A DNA stretch of 9,711 nucleotides from Acholeplasmataceae bacterium (GCA_030656435.1 JAUSOA010000300.1:1-9711), one strand, 5' to 3'. Positions 1 to 6,446 are shown, counted from the stretch's first letter. The notes: generated by a model from the letters alone, not told the origin. Translations and numbers: made by a program.

Positions 1-232
1 ACGAACTTGATAAAAATGAAGTGTTACTTGATTTAATTATGTTTAGATTCATTCAAATTTCTGCAAACATAAAACTTCTTACTGACAGCTTTAAAACTAA
101 GTATAATGAAATCCCATGAAAAGTATCATGGGACTAAGAAATAGAAGTGTACATGATTATGGAAAAATAGATCATCATGTTATTTTTGGTACAGTAAAAA
201 ACGATATTTATGAATTGGAGCGGCTTTTTTAA
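1..232 (+). pseudogene. hepT: HepT-like (DUF86) toxin gene, 3' part, frameshifted
   Basis: Codons from base 3 give a helical segment ending in NEIP just before an in-frame TGA at 117-119. From 116 the next frame continues the same protein: KSIMGLRNRSVHDYGKID, then a helix ending ELERLF and TAA at 230-232. DUF86/HepT proteins usually read IPW(R/K)-I-x-GxRNR-x-x-H-x-Y here, so the expected CCA-TGG-AAA has become CCA-TGA-AA, a loss of one G. The family's RX4HXY motif (RNRSVHDY), which forms the RNase active site and in characterised systems carries the Tyr modified by the MntA antitoxin, is intact but lies after the break. About 76 of an expected 110-140 residues are visible; the start is off the left edge. 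No MntA-type nucleotidyltransferase follows, so any partner would lie upstream of the window. The family call is fairly firm. A sequencing error could mimic the deletion. Confidence 0.72.
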
Positions 233-324
233 AATATTGATGAAGAATAACTTTTGTGGGTAATGCTTTTTCTTTTATCACTTCGATATTTTATCTCACA
301 GTCTCATCTTTCGTAGATTCACAT

Positions 325-408
325 AATATTTCATAGATAAGCAAGAAACAACTTTTATATAACTTTCAATACATGATATAATAATGAATGCAACGAAAAT
401 ATTTCATA
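325..408. repeat. 11-bp direct repeats flanking the tetR promoter
   Basis: AATATTTCATA occurs at 325-335 and again at 398-408, once on each side of the proposed tetR promoter (354-382). The copies are 73 bp apart, close to seven helical turns. This could be a pair of regulator sites, but the AT-rich background makes chance plausible. The rest of 233-424 shows no gene and no clear terminator for the upstream hepT remnant. Confidence 0.3.
354..382 (+). promoter_or_regulatory. putative tetR promoter
   Basis: TTTATA (354-359) is separated by 17 bases from a perfect TATAAT (377-382), 42 bases before the TetR start codon. The -35 box matches consensus at four of six positions, so the assignment rests mostly on the -10 box and the spacing. 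The palindrome found at the ato promoter does not recur here. Confidence 0.5.
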
Positions 409-424
409 CATTTGGGGATTAACT

Positions 425-988
425 ATGAAAACTACAGAAAAAAAGATTTTACTTGCAGCAACGAAACTATTTTCAGAATACGGATATTCAGGAGTATCAA
501 CTAAAAAAATCGCAGAGCATGCAGGTGTGAATGAACTCACACTCTTTCGTCTATTTAAAACAAAAGCAAATCTTTTGCAAGCAGTGATTAGGCACTTCGC
601 ATACGAAGGGAATATCGTTGAAAAAATATCTCATGATATAACAGGAGATATTCAAAAGGATATTCAAATATTTGCTGATGTTTATTACATGTTTTTGCAA
701 AATAATATAAAAATGTATAAAATACAAATTCGTGAAATCGATGAAGAAGGAATTAGATTTACCAACTCAATCGACTACACAGAATTTATGAAGGAGTACT
801 TCACCAAACAAGTCGCATTAGGTAAGTTTAAAGGAGATCCATTCCTAGTTGCTACAAGCATCGTTTCCATGATTATGGGGATATTCACACTGAAAGTATT
901 CGCTCCAGATATCTATCATGGCACGGATTACAGGCTTTTAATTAACAAATTTGTTGAAAATTTATCTTTACTTTACTGTGTCAAATAA
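425..988 (+). CDS. TetR/AcrR-family transcriptional regulator
   Basis: This is a 187-residue DNA-binding regulator of typical TetR length. Residues about 5-52 follow the TetR N-terminal pattern: a helix ending KLFSEYGYSG, a helix-turn-helix at about 24-44 (TKKIAEHAGVNELTLFRLF), then KTKANLLQAV. The remaining 130 residues are the ligand and dimerisation part, which diverges too much to name an inducer. The ATG at 425 follows GGGG at 414-417 and a TATAAT promoter. The gene lies 122 bp upstream of atoD on the same strand and ends in its own terminator, so it is a separate unit from the ato operon. By position it is the likely regulator of atoDAEB, perhaps answering to an acyl-CoA or acetoacetate. 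That role is inferred. The family call is secure. Confidence 0.9.
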   Translation: MKTTEKKILLAATKLFSEYGYSGVSTKKIAEHAGVNELTLFRLFKTKANLLQAVIRHFAYEGNIVEKISHDITGDIQKDIQIFADVYYMFLQNNIKMYKIQIREIDEEGIRFTNSIDYTEFMKEYFTKQVALGKFKGDPFLVATSIVSMIMGIFTLKVFAPDIYHGTDYRLLINKFVENLSLLYCVK

Positions 989-1018
989 GGACTACTTTAA
1001 CGAGTAGTTCTTTTTTTT
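987..1018 (+). terminator. intrinsic terminator of tetR
   Basis: AAGGACTACT pairs with AGTAGTTCTT (one G-U pair) around a 6-base loop, followed by a run of T to 1018. The stem begins inside the tetR stop codon. It separates the tetR transcript from the ato operon promoter. Confidence 0.8.
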
Positions 1019-1037
1019 ATTTTCTTCATGAAAACGC

Positions 1038-1066
1038 TTGTATTTCATTTTTTTTATTTGTATAAT
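1038..1066 (+). promoter_or_regulatory. ato operon promoter
   Basis: TTGTAT (1038-1043), a 17-base spacer and a perfect TATAAT (1061-1066) lie 44 bases before the atoD start. The spacer is T-rich. Transcription should begin near 1073, inside the palindrome that overlaps the -10 box. Confidence 0.75.
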
Positions 1067-1084
1067 GTAAGTAAGTGCTTACAT
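1065..1084. promoter_or_regulatory. palindromic operator at the ato promoter
   Basis: ATGTAAG (1065-1071) and CTTACAT (1078-1084) form a perfect 7+6+7 inverted repeat. A nested GTAAG-TG-CTTAC occupies 1071-1082. The element starts within the -10 box and covers the expected start of transcription, where a bound repressor would block initiation. Its size suits a TetR dimer. Binding by the adjacent TetR protein is inferred. Confidence 0.6.
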
Positions 1085-1110
1085 GTATTTAAAAAGAGAG
1101 GAAGGTATAG

Positions 1111-1767
1111 ATGAAGAACAAATTGATTACAAAAAGCGATTTTGTTTCAAAGATCTATAATGGGGCAAGCTTGATGATTGGTGGATTTATGAACATAGGT
1201 ACACCAGTTTCAATTATCGATCAGATATTAGAAACTGACCTTAAAGATCTAACCATCATCTGCAACGATGCAGGGCTACCTGGAGTTGGTGTTGGTAAGT
1301 TGATTGAAGCAGGCAAGGTTAAGAAATTAATCGCCTCTCACATCGGACTCAATCCAATGGCAGGAGAAAAAATGACATCTGGAGAGATGGAAGTCGAGCT
1401 CATCCCACAAGGAACTTTAGCAGAACGAATTCGTGCAGGCGGTGCAGGCTTAGGAGGATTCTTGACTCCAACTGGTATTGGAACCTTGGTTCAAGAAGGT
1501 AAAAGAGTAATTAATGTAGATGGCAAGGATTATTTACTTGAAAAAGGGTTAAAGGCTGATTTCGCTTTACTCCTTGGACATAAGGTAGATAAGAAGGGGA
1601 ATGTAGTTTATAACAAAACAACAAGAAACTTCAATCCTATCATGGCTACAGCCTGTGAAACAGTTGCTGTAGAAGCTAAAACAGTAGTAGAAATTGGTAG
1701 TCTTGATCCAGATCATGTGATCACGCAACACATCTTTATTGACTACATCATAGAAGGTGACAAATAA
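1111..1767 (+). CDS. atoD: acetoacetate-type CoA-transferase, alpha subunit
   Basis: This 218-residue protein is the alpha subunit of a class I CoA-transferase, which moves CoA from a donor such as acetyl-CoA onto acetoacetate or another short-chain acid in the cytoplasm. The family signature NGxxLMIGGFMNIGTP is at residues 17-32, and the Gly-rich stretch GGAGLGGFLTPTGIGT, typical of AtoD/ScoA, is at about 110-125. Length is normal. The ATG follows AGAGAGGAAGG at about 1094-1104. The stop overlaps the next start by one base (TAATG), which suggests translational coupling with atoA, the other half of the enzyme. Subunit type is certain. The preferred acid (acetoacetate, butyrate or a 3-oxoacid such as 3-oxoadipate) is inferred from the atoE and thiolase neighbours. 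Confidence 0.93.
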   Translation: MKNKLITKSDFVSKIYNGASLMIGGFMNIGTPVSIIDQILETDLKDLTIICNDAGLPGVGVGKLIEAGKVKKLIASHIGLNPMAGEKMTSGEMEVELIPQGTLAERIRAGGAGLGGFLTPTGIGTLVQEGKRVINVDGKDYLLEKGLKADFALLLGHKVDKKGNVVYNKTTRNFNPIMATACETVAVEAKTVVEIGSLDPDHVITQHIFIDYIIEGDK

Positions 1768-2417
1768 TGAATCCAAAAGAACTTATCGCGAGAAGAGTCG
1801 CAAAGGAATTACATGATGGAGATGTTGTCAATCTAGGGATAGGGTTACCTACAATGGTATCAAACTTCTTACCTGATGATGTCACAATTACCTTTCAATC
1901 AGAAAATGGAATGCTTGGTCTAGGGCCAGTTCCAGCACCAGGAGAAGAAGATTACGATTTAACCAATGCAGGTGGACAGCCTGTAACCATGTCTATCGGT
2001 GGAGCATGCTTCGATAGCTCCACATCATTTGGAATCATTCGTGGAGGTCATGTCGATGCTACCGTTCTAGGATCACTTCAAGTGGATGAAGAAGGAAATA
2101 TCGCTAACTGGATTATTCCAGGAAAAATGGTCCCAGGTATGGGTGGAGCAATGGATTTACTTGTAGGAGCTAAAAAGGTTATTGTTGCTATGCAACATAC
2201 CTCCAATGGAAAACCAAAGATTTTGAAGAAGTGCACATTACCTTTTACTGCAGTCAAAGAAGTCGATATGATTGTTACTGAGTATGGGGTTATGGTTATT
2301 ACTGAAAAAGGAATTGAATTAATTGAAATTGCACCTGGTGTAACAATAGAAGAAATACAAGCAGCTACAGAAGCAACACTTATCATTAGCAAGAATTTAA
2401 AAATTATAGAAATTTAG
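1767..2417 (+). CDS. atoA: acetoacetate-type CoA-transferase, beta subunit
   Basis: This 216-residue beta subunit pairs with the AtoD product. It carries the catalytic motif SENGMLGLGP at residues 45-54, in which Glu46 should form the glutamyl-CoA thioester intermediate. The upstream VNLGIGLPTMV (21-31) and the downstream GGAMDLLVGAKKVI segment (about 125-138) are both standard for the family. The start shares one base with the atoD stop, and AAGGTG at 1754-1759 serves as the ribosome site within the end of atoD. The stop codon TAG lies inside the AGGAG of the next gene, so atoE translation is probably linked. Nothing is missing or truncated. As for atoD, the reaction class is sure and the substrate choice is inferred. 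Confidence 0.93.
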   Translation: MNPKELIARRVAKELHDGDVVNLGIGLPTMVSNFLPDDVTITFQSENGMLGLGPVPAPGEEDYDLTNAGGQPVTMSIGGACFDSSTSFGIIRGGHVDATVLGSLQVDEEGNIANWIIPGKMVPGMGGAMDLLVGAKKVIVAMQHTSNGKPKILKKCTLPFTAVKEVDMIVTEYGVMVITEKGIELIEIAPGVTIEEIQAATEATLIISKNLKIIEI

Positions 2418-2429
2418 GAGAGAAGAAAG

Positions 2430-3791
2430 ATGAAAAAACTGTTTGACAAGTTGACAGCGGGTTCTGTAAAGTTAGTTGAAAAATTCTTACCGGATCCATT
2501 TATTTTTGCGATTATTTTGACATTCTTTGTCATTATCGTCTCACTCTTTGTGACCAAGACAACACCACTCGGTATTGTACAAGCTTGGTATGGTGGATTC
2601 TGGACCCTACTCACATTTGCAATGCAAATGGCGTTGATTCTAGTTACTGGTACAATTTTAGCAACTGCACCAGCATTTAAGAAGCTTTTAGGTAAATTGG
2701 CATCAATTCCTAAGACGAAGATTCAAGCAATCATTTGGGTGAGTGTGATTTCTCTAGTAGCATCCTTCATTAACTGGGGATTCGGTTTAGTCATCGGTGC
2801 GATTTTCGCTAAAGAAGTTGCGAAGCGCGTAAAGAATGTTGACTACCCATTATTAATAGCTACAGCTTACACTGGATTCTTGATTTGGCATGCGGGTTTA
2901 TCAGGATCAATTCCTCTAGCACTTGCTACAGGAGGCCCAGCACTTGGAACACAAACAGGTGGAGCAATTGTTGATCCTATTTCAACAAGCTTAACCATTT
3001 TCTCTACAATGAATTTAATCATTGTCGGTGTTCTAATTCTTACCTTACCAATTCTTTTATCACTTATGCATCCAAAGGGTGACAAAGTTAAGGTTGTTGA
3101 CCCTGCTTTATTAGAAGATGAGCCAGTTGTTCCAATGAAGGATCGTAAGGAAATGACTCCTGCTGAAAAGATGGAAAATAGTAGAGTTATTAACTATATC
3201 TTAGCAGCTTTAGGATTTATCTTTATTATTAAGTATTTCATCGATAAGGGATTTGACTTAAATCTAAACATCGTTATCTTTATCTTCTTATTCTCTGCAA
3301 TCGCTCTTCACGGAACTCCAATTAATGTTGTTCGTGCTGTCAATAGCGCTTCAAAAAATGTTGGTGGTATCCTATTACAATTCCCATTCTATGCAGGTAT
3401 TATGGGTATTATGACTGCTAAGGGTCCAACTGATATTTCATTAGCTGGTGCAATTTCTGATATGTTCGTTAGCATTTCTAATGGTACAACATTCCCATTA
3501 TTTACATTCCTAAGTGCGGGTATCGTTAACGTGTTTGTTCCATCAGGTGGTGGACAATGGGCTGTTCAAGGTCCAATCATGATGCCAGCAAGTCTTACAT
3601 TAGGCGTTGATGCAGCGAAAACTGCAATGGCAATCGCTTGGGGTGATGCTTGGACAAACATGATTCAACCATTCTGGGCATTACCAGTACTAGGTATTGC
3701 TAAATTAGGTGCTAAAAACATTATGGGTTATTGTTTAATCGTCTTACTATATTCAGGAGTTATCATCGGTTTAGGTTTACTATTATTATAA
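2430..3791 (+). CDS. atoE: short-chain fatty acid / acetoacetate permease
   Basis: This 453-residue polytopic membrane protein closely resembles E. coli AtoE along its whole length. Shared landmarks include LPDPFIFAIILTF (20-32), FINWGFGLVIGAIFAKEVAKRV (about 113-134), DYPLLIATAY, ILLQFPFYAGI, VPSGGGQWAVQGP and QPFWALPVLGIA. About ten to twelve hydrophobic segments are visible, with a charged cytoplasm-like loop at about 215-252 (KVVDPALLEDE to MENSRV). The family is thought to take up short-chain fatty acids or acetoacetate; direct transport data for it are limited. The ATG is placed by AGGAG at 2416-2420, which overlaps the atoA stop. The gene order transferase-permease-thiolase supports a role in feeding acid to the CoA-transferase. 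Confidence 0.93.
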   Translation: MKKLFDKLTAGSVKLVEKFLPDPFIFAIILTFFVIIVSLFVTKTTPLGIVQAWYGGFWTLLTFAMQMALILVTGTILATAPAFKKLLGKLASIPKTKIQAIIWVSVISLVASFINWGFGLVIGAIFAKEVAKRVKNVDYPLLIATAYTGFLIWHAGLSGSIPLALATGGPALGTQTGGAIVDPISTSLTIFSTMNLIIVGVLILTLPILLSLMHPKGDKVKVVDPALLEDEPVVPMKDRKEMTPAEKMENSRVINYILAALGFIFIIKYFIDKGFDLNLNIVIFIFLFSAIALHGTPINVVRAVNSASKNVGGILLQFPFYAGIMGIMTAKGPTDISLAGAISDMFVSISNGTTFPLFTFLSAGIVNVFVPSGGGQWAVQGPIMMPASLTLGVDAAKTAMAIAWGDAWTNMIQPFWALPVLGIAKLGAKNIMGYCLIVLLYSGVIIGLGLLLL

Positions 3792-3808
3792 TTTTTTAGG
3801 AGGTTTTT

Positions 3809-5014
3809 ATGTTAAAGGTATATATCGTATCTGCAAAAAGAACAGCTATCGGTAGTTTTTTGGGCTCACTATCTAATCTAACACCATCTGAATTTGGTGC
3901 GAAGGTCGTTCAAAATATTCTTATCGAAACCAAAATTGATCCAACAAAGATTGATGAGGTTATATCAGGTAACATCCTACCTGCGGGTCAAGGACAAGGT
4001 ATCGGAAGACAGGTTGCACTTCGTGCAGGCCTTCCCTATGAAATTCCAGGATATGCAGTGAACATGGTTTGTGGCTCAGGTATGAAGGCTATCATGGATG
4101 CTTATTTAAAGATTAAAGCTGGTTGGGCGAACGTGATTATCGCTGGTGGTACTGAATCGATGAGTCAAGCACCACACTTAATCCCTGCTAAAGGCAGAAG
4201 CGGTTATAAAATGGGAAATCTTGAGATTATCGATCATATGATCTATGATGCATTAATCGATGCTTATGATGGAATTCATATGGGAGTTACTGCAGAAAAT
4301 ATCGCAGCAAAGCATTCGATATCAAGAGAAGCACAGGATGCTTTTGCATATAACTCACAGATTAAAGCAATCAAGTCAGTTGATGATGGTAGATTTGATG
4401 ATGAAATTGTTCCTATTGAAGTAAAAATCGGAAAAGAAACACAACTATTTAGTAGAGATGAATATCCTAACAGAAAAACATCACTTGAAAAGCTTTCAAC
4501 ACTCAAGCCAGCCTTCCAAAAGGATGGTAGTGTGACTGCAGGAAATGCATCTGGTATTAATGATGGTGCAGCATATGTCATGCTAGCAAGCGAAGAGGCT
4601 ATCAAGAAATACAATTTAACACCACTTGTAGAAATCATTGGTGTGGATCAAGCAGGTGTTGATCCTAAGCTTATGGGCTTAGGTCCAGTTGGAGCTATCA
4701 AAAATGTGTTAAAGCGCACTGAACTTAGATTAAGTGACATTGACCTATTAGAATTAAACGAAGCATTCGCTGCACAAAGCATTGGTGTAGTTAAAGAAAT
4801 TAGTAATGATTTAAATGAATCCTTCGACTATATTATGGAACGTACAAATGTTAACGGTGGTGCAATCGCTTTAGGACATCCAGTCGGAGCTAGTGGTGCA
4901 CGTATTGTCGTTTCCTTAATTCATGAGCTTAAAAAGAGAAATCAAGAACTTGGATTGGCATCACTATGTATTGGTGGTGGAATGGGAACTGCGATTATCG
5001 TGAAAAATGTTTAA
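3809..5014 (+). CDS. atoB: acetyl-CoA acetyltransferase (thiolase)
   Basis: This 401-residue thiolase cleaves acetoacetyl-CoA with CoA into two acetyl-CoA, or runs in reverse as a condensation. The nucleophile Cys88 sits in NMVCGSGMKA (85-94). HMGVTAENIA (157-166), NEAF (317-320), NGGAIALGHPVGASGAR (349-365, His357) and CIGGGMG (387-393, Cys387) complete the active site. All catalytic residues are present and the length is typical of biosynthetic/AtoB-type thiolases. A strong TAGGAGG at 3797-3803 lies 5 bases before the ATG, and the gap to atoE is 17 bases. As the last gene of the operon it completes conversion of imported acetoacetate to acetyl-CoA. No 3-hydroxybutyrate or beta-oxidation genes are nearby. 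Confidence 0.95.
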   Translation: MLKVYIVSAKRTAIGSFLGSLSNLTPSEFGAKVVQNILIETKIDPTKIDEVISGNILPAGQGQGIGRQVALRAGLPYEIPGYAVNMVCGSGMKAIMDAYLKIKAGWANVIIAGGTESMSQAPHLIPAKGRSGYKMGNLEIIDHMIYDALIDAYDGIHMGVTAENIAAKHSISREAQDAFAYNSQIKAIKSVDDGRFDDEIVPIEVKIGKETQLFSRDEYPNRKTSLEKLSTLKPAFQKDGSVTAGNASGINDGAAYVMLASEEAIKKYNLTPLVEIIGVDQAGVDPKLMGLGPVGAIKNVLKRTELRLSDIDLLELNEAFAAQSIGVVKEISNDLNESFDYIMERTNVNGGAIALGHPVGASGARIVVSLIHELKKRNQELGLASLCIGGGMGTAIIVKNV

Positions 5015-5024
5015 TACTTAAAAT

Positions 5025-5087
5025 AAAAAAAGAACTTTAGAGAAATGATGATATATTTTCATCAATTCTTTAGTAGTTCTTTTTTCT
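5025..5087 (+). terminator. ato operon terminator
   Basis: A long hairpin of roughly 20 pairs runs from AGAACT (5031-5036) to AGTTCT (5075-5080), with one A-A mismatch, one bulged T, a few G-U pairs and a 7-base loop (5052-5058). It is preceded by an A run and followed by TTTTTTC, 10 to 70 bases after the atoB stop. Confidence 0.85.
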
Positions 5088-5113
5088 TTTTGATTGATTG
5101 ATAAAGAGTTATT

Positions 5114-5147
5114 TATTAGCCTTCATTGACTTTATGAAGTGCTAATA
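5114..5147. other. stand-alone imperfect hairpin
   Basis: TATTAGCCTTCAT (5114-5126) pairs with ATGAAG-T-GCTAATA (5134-5147): 13 pairs with one bulged T and a 7-base loop. No T run follows on either strand, so it is not a standard terminator. It lies between the ato terminator and the orphan promoter at 5161. Its function is unknown. Confidence 0.4.
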
Positions 5148-5160
5148 TATTAACGATAAA

Positions 5161-5189
5161 TTGATAAAAAACCATATAAGTGTTAAAAT
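5161..5189 (+). promoter_or_regulatory. orphan extended -10 promoter
   Basis: TTGATA (5161-5166), a 17-base spacer and TG-T-TAAAAT (extended -10, 5181-5189) make a good promoter by sequence. The 12 bases AAGTGTTAAAAT at 5178-5189 are identical to the -10 region of the promoter before the gene at 8305. No gene follows: the expected start near 5196 is only a few bases before a bidirectional terminator, and beyond it lies the 3' end of rsmH in antisense orientation. Confidence 0.5.
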
Positions 5190-5201
5190 ATTATCGATAT
5201 G

Positions 5202-5243
5202 AAAAAAAACATTTACACGAAATCCTCGTGCAAATGTTTTTTT
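5202..5243 (-). terminator. rsmH terminator, symmetric enough to act on both strands
   Basis: A7-ACATTT-a-CACGA pairs with TCGTG-c-AAATGT-T6 around the 5-base loop at 5221-5225, with a single A/C mismatch. Flanking A and T runs give a T tract on either strand. It lies 3 bases past the rsmH stop codon, so its main role is probably to end rsmH. It would also stop a plus-strand transcript from the promoter at 5161. Confidence 0.8.
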
Positions 5244-5246
5244 AAT

Positions 5247-6296
5247 TTATGTTTTAATAGCCCATCTAAGCTTTGCAGAGCTAGCCCTACTATTCGAGTT
5301 TTGTTCCTCCATAGAAGGTCTAATAGGACCTTCAGAAACTTCTTTATAGATGCCTTCTCTAAAATAATGTTGAAATGATTTTTTGACAAGTCTATCCTCA
5401 CCTGAATGAAATGATAGAATAGCCACTTTACCCCCGGATTTAAGGACTGTAGGCAGTTTTTCTAGAAATTCATATAGGACTTCATACTCATGATTAATAT
5501 CTATTCTAAGCGCTTGAAACGTTCTTTGACTGGACTTTTTAATCTCATCATCGCGCGTCTGAAATGGTAAGAACTTTAAGGCATTGCTGATGACTTTATA
5601 AAGATCAGAGGTTAATGTAATATCTCGCCCTTGATGAAATTCACTTGTGATTGCACTAGCTATCTCACTTGCATATGGCTCATCCGCATTTTCAATTAGC
5701 ATGCCTTCGATTTCATCCTTTTTCATTTCTCTTAAGCGACTTGCTGCAGTAACTCCTTGATTTGGATTCATTCTTAAATCGAGTGGACCTGATGTCTTAA
5801 AGGAGAAGCCTCTTTCTGGATTATCAATTTGCATTGAAGAAACCCCTAGGTCTGCGATTACGAAATCAAGCTTGCCTGAAACGGATTCGATTAAATCAAT
5901 TTCAGAGAAGTTTAAGTGATTGACTGTTAGTATTTCATTTCCATAGCCAAGCTTTTCTAAGCGAAGCTTTGTTTTAGGAAGCTCAACGGGGTCTTGATCG
6001 ATTGCGTATAGATGTCCTTTGCCATTTAAAGCCTTTAAGAGCTCTTCAGTGTGTCCACCATAGCCTAGGGTGGCATCTAGTCCAATTTGTCCTGGTTGAA
6101 TTGTTAAAAAATCAAGAATTTCAGTCACGCAAATTGGGCGATGCATTCCCGCAGGAGTCATCCCCTTTTCGATAACCTTCTCGATGGTTTCAGCATATTT
6201 TTCTGGATTGAGTTCCTTATATTTCGCTTCAAAGGACTTTGGATGTGTGCCCTTATAGCGGATGCGTCTTTGATGATCTTTTTCTTTATTATCCAT
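5247..6296 (-). CDS. rsmH: 16S rRNA (cytosine-1402-N4)-methyltransferase, N-terminally extended form
   Basis: This SAM-dependent enzyme methylates N4 of C1402 in the 16S rRNA decoding centre. The ATG at 6296 gives 349 residues and has AGGTGG 10 bases upstream. An ATG at 6320 is possible but has no ribosome site, and the one at 6305 is too close to it. Landmarks are DATLGYGGHT (74-83, SAM binding), DLGVSSMQID (149-158), GFSF (163-166), PLDLRM (171-176), QRTFQALRI (257-265), SFHSGEDRLVK (295-305) and the C-terminal SRASSAKLR (336-344). Compared with the usual 310-320 residues there is an N-terminal extension of about 50, basic (RRIRYKGTHPK) then helical, ending TPAGMHRPI where ordinary RsmH begins. 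I recall a similar extended subgroup (sometimes called RsmH2) in clostridial-type genomes. The gene stands alone rather than beside mraZ and ftsL, and no convincing promoter is seen. Confidence 0.9.
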   Translation of the reverse strand: MDNKEKDHQRRIRYKGTHPKSFEAKYKELNPEKYAETIEKVIEKGMTPAGMHRPICVTEILDFLTIQPGQIGLDATLGYGGHTEELLKALNGKGHLYAIDQDPVELPKTKLRLEKLGYGNEILTVNHLNFSEIDLIESVSGKLDFVIADLGVSSMQIDNPERGFSFKTSGPLDLRMNPNQGVTAASRLREMKKDEIEGMLIENADEPYASEIASAITSEFHQGRDITLTSDLYKVISNALKFLPFQTRDDEIKKSSQRTFQALRIDINHEYEVLYEFLEKLPTVLKSGGKVAILSFHSGEDRLVKKSFQHYFREGIYKEVSEGPIRPSMEEQNSNSRASSAKLRWAIKT

Positions 6297-6355
6297 GATT
6301 TTCATACCACCTCTATTCATTTTATCATGGTTTTCGATATATTTTTAGAATCTCT

Positions 6356-6372
6356 CATATCTTGAAGATATG
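6356..6372. promoter_or_regulatory. perfect 17-bp palindrome upstream of rsmH
   Basis: CATATCTT-G-AAGATATG is a perfect 8+1+8 palindrome. It lies 60-76 bases upstream of the rsmH start and 46 bases before the -35 box of the divergent operon at 6418. The size and position suit a dimeric regulator acting on rsmH, the divergent genes or both. No protein can be assigned. Confidence 0.45.
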
Positions 6373-6417
6373 TATTATCAAAATCATTAAAGATTAAAAT
6401 ATTTATTCAAAACCATA

Positions 6418-6446
6418 TTGACAAATCTTCACCACTATTATACAAT
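6418..6446 (+). promoter_or_regulatory. strong promoter of the YwaF-PadR-DUF1700 operon
   Basis: A perfect TTGACA (6418-6423), a 17-base spacer and TACAAT (6441-6446, five of six matches) make this one of the best promoters in the window. Transcription should start near 6453, leaving a leader of about 40 bases before the GTG at 6495. Confidence 0.8.

Noticed and set aside
117..119. TGA at a conserved Trp position in hepT, suggesting genetic code 4 (TGA read as Trp)
   Set aside because: Reading TGA as Trp leaves the following codons out of frame (VSWD then a stop), so a one-base deletion is still needed. All other Trp codons in the window are TGG, and TGA ends the PadR gene.
233..424. Possible mntA or other small gene between hepT and tetR
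   Set aside because: No reading frame of useful length is present on either strand, and no nucleotidyltransferase motif (GSxxxGxxxxxSD) appears.
4276..4638. Minus-strand reading frame of 120 residues inside atoB
   Set aside because: It is a shadow of the well-supported thiolase gene, with low-complexity Ser-rich translation and no start signal.
5015..5246. Repeat cluster read as a possible CRISPR or mobile-element end
   Set aside because: The hairpins are all different in sequence, there are no regular spacers, and no transposase or target-site duplication is seen; two of the hairpins are normal terminators.
5213..5401. Minus-strand reading frame of 62 residues over the rsmH 3' end
   Set aside because: It lies in another frame within rsmH and crosses the rsmH terminator; no ribosome site or family resemblance.
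6297..6320. Upstream ATG starts (6320 and 6305) for rsmH
   Set aside because: The AGGTGG signal lies between or against them and fits only the ATG at 6296; the family-like sequence also begins after that point.
6141..6365. Plus-strand reading frame of 74 residues opposite the rsmH start
   Set aside because: It is antisense to the conserved N-terminal part of rsmH, and the hydrophobic translation reflects T-rich antisense codons.
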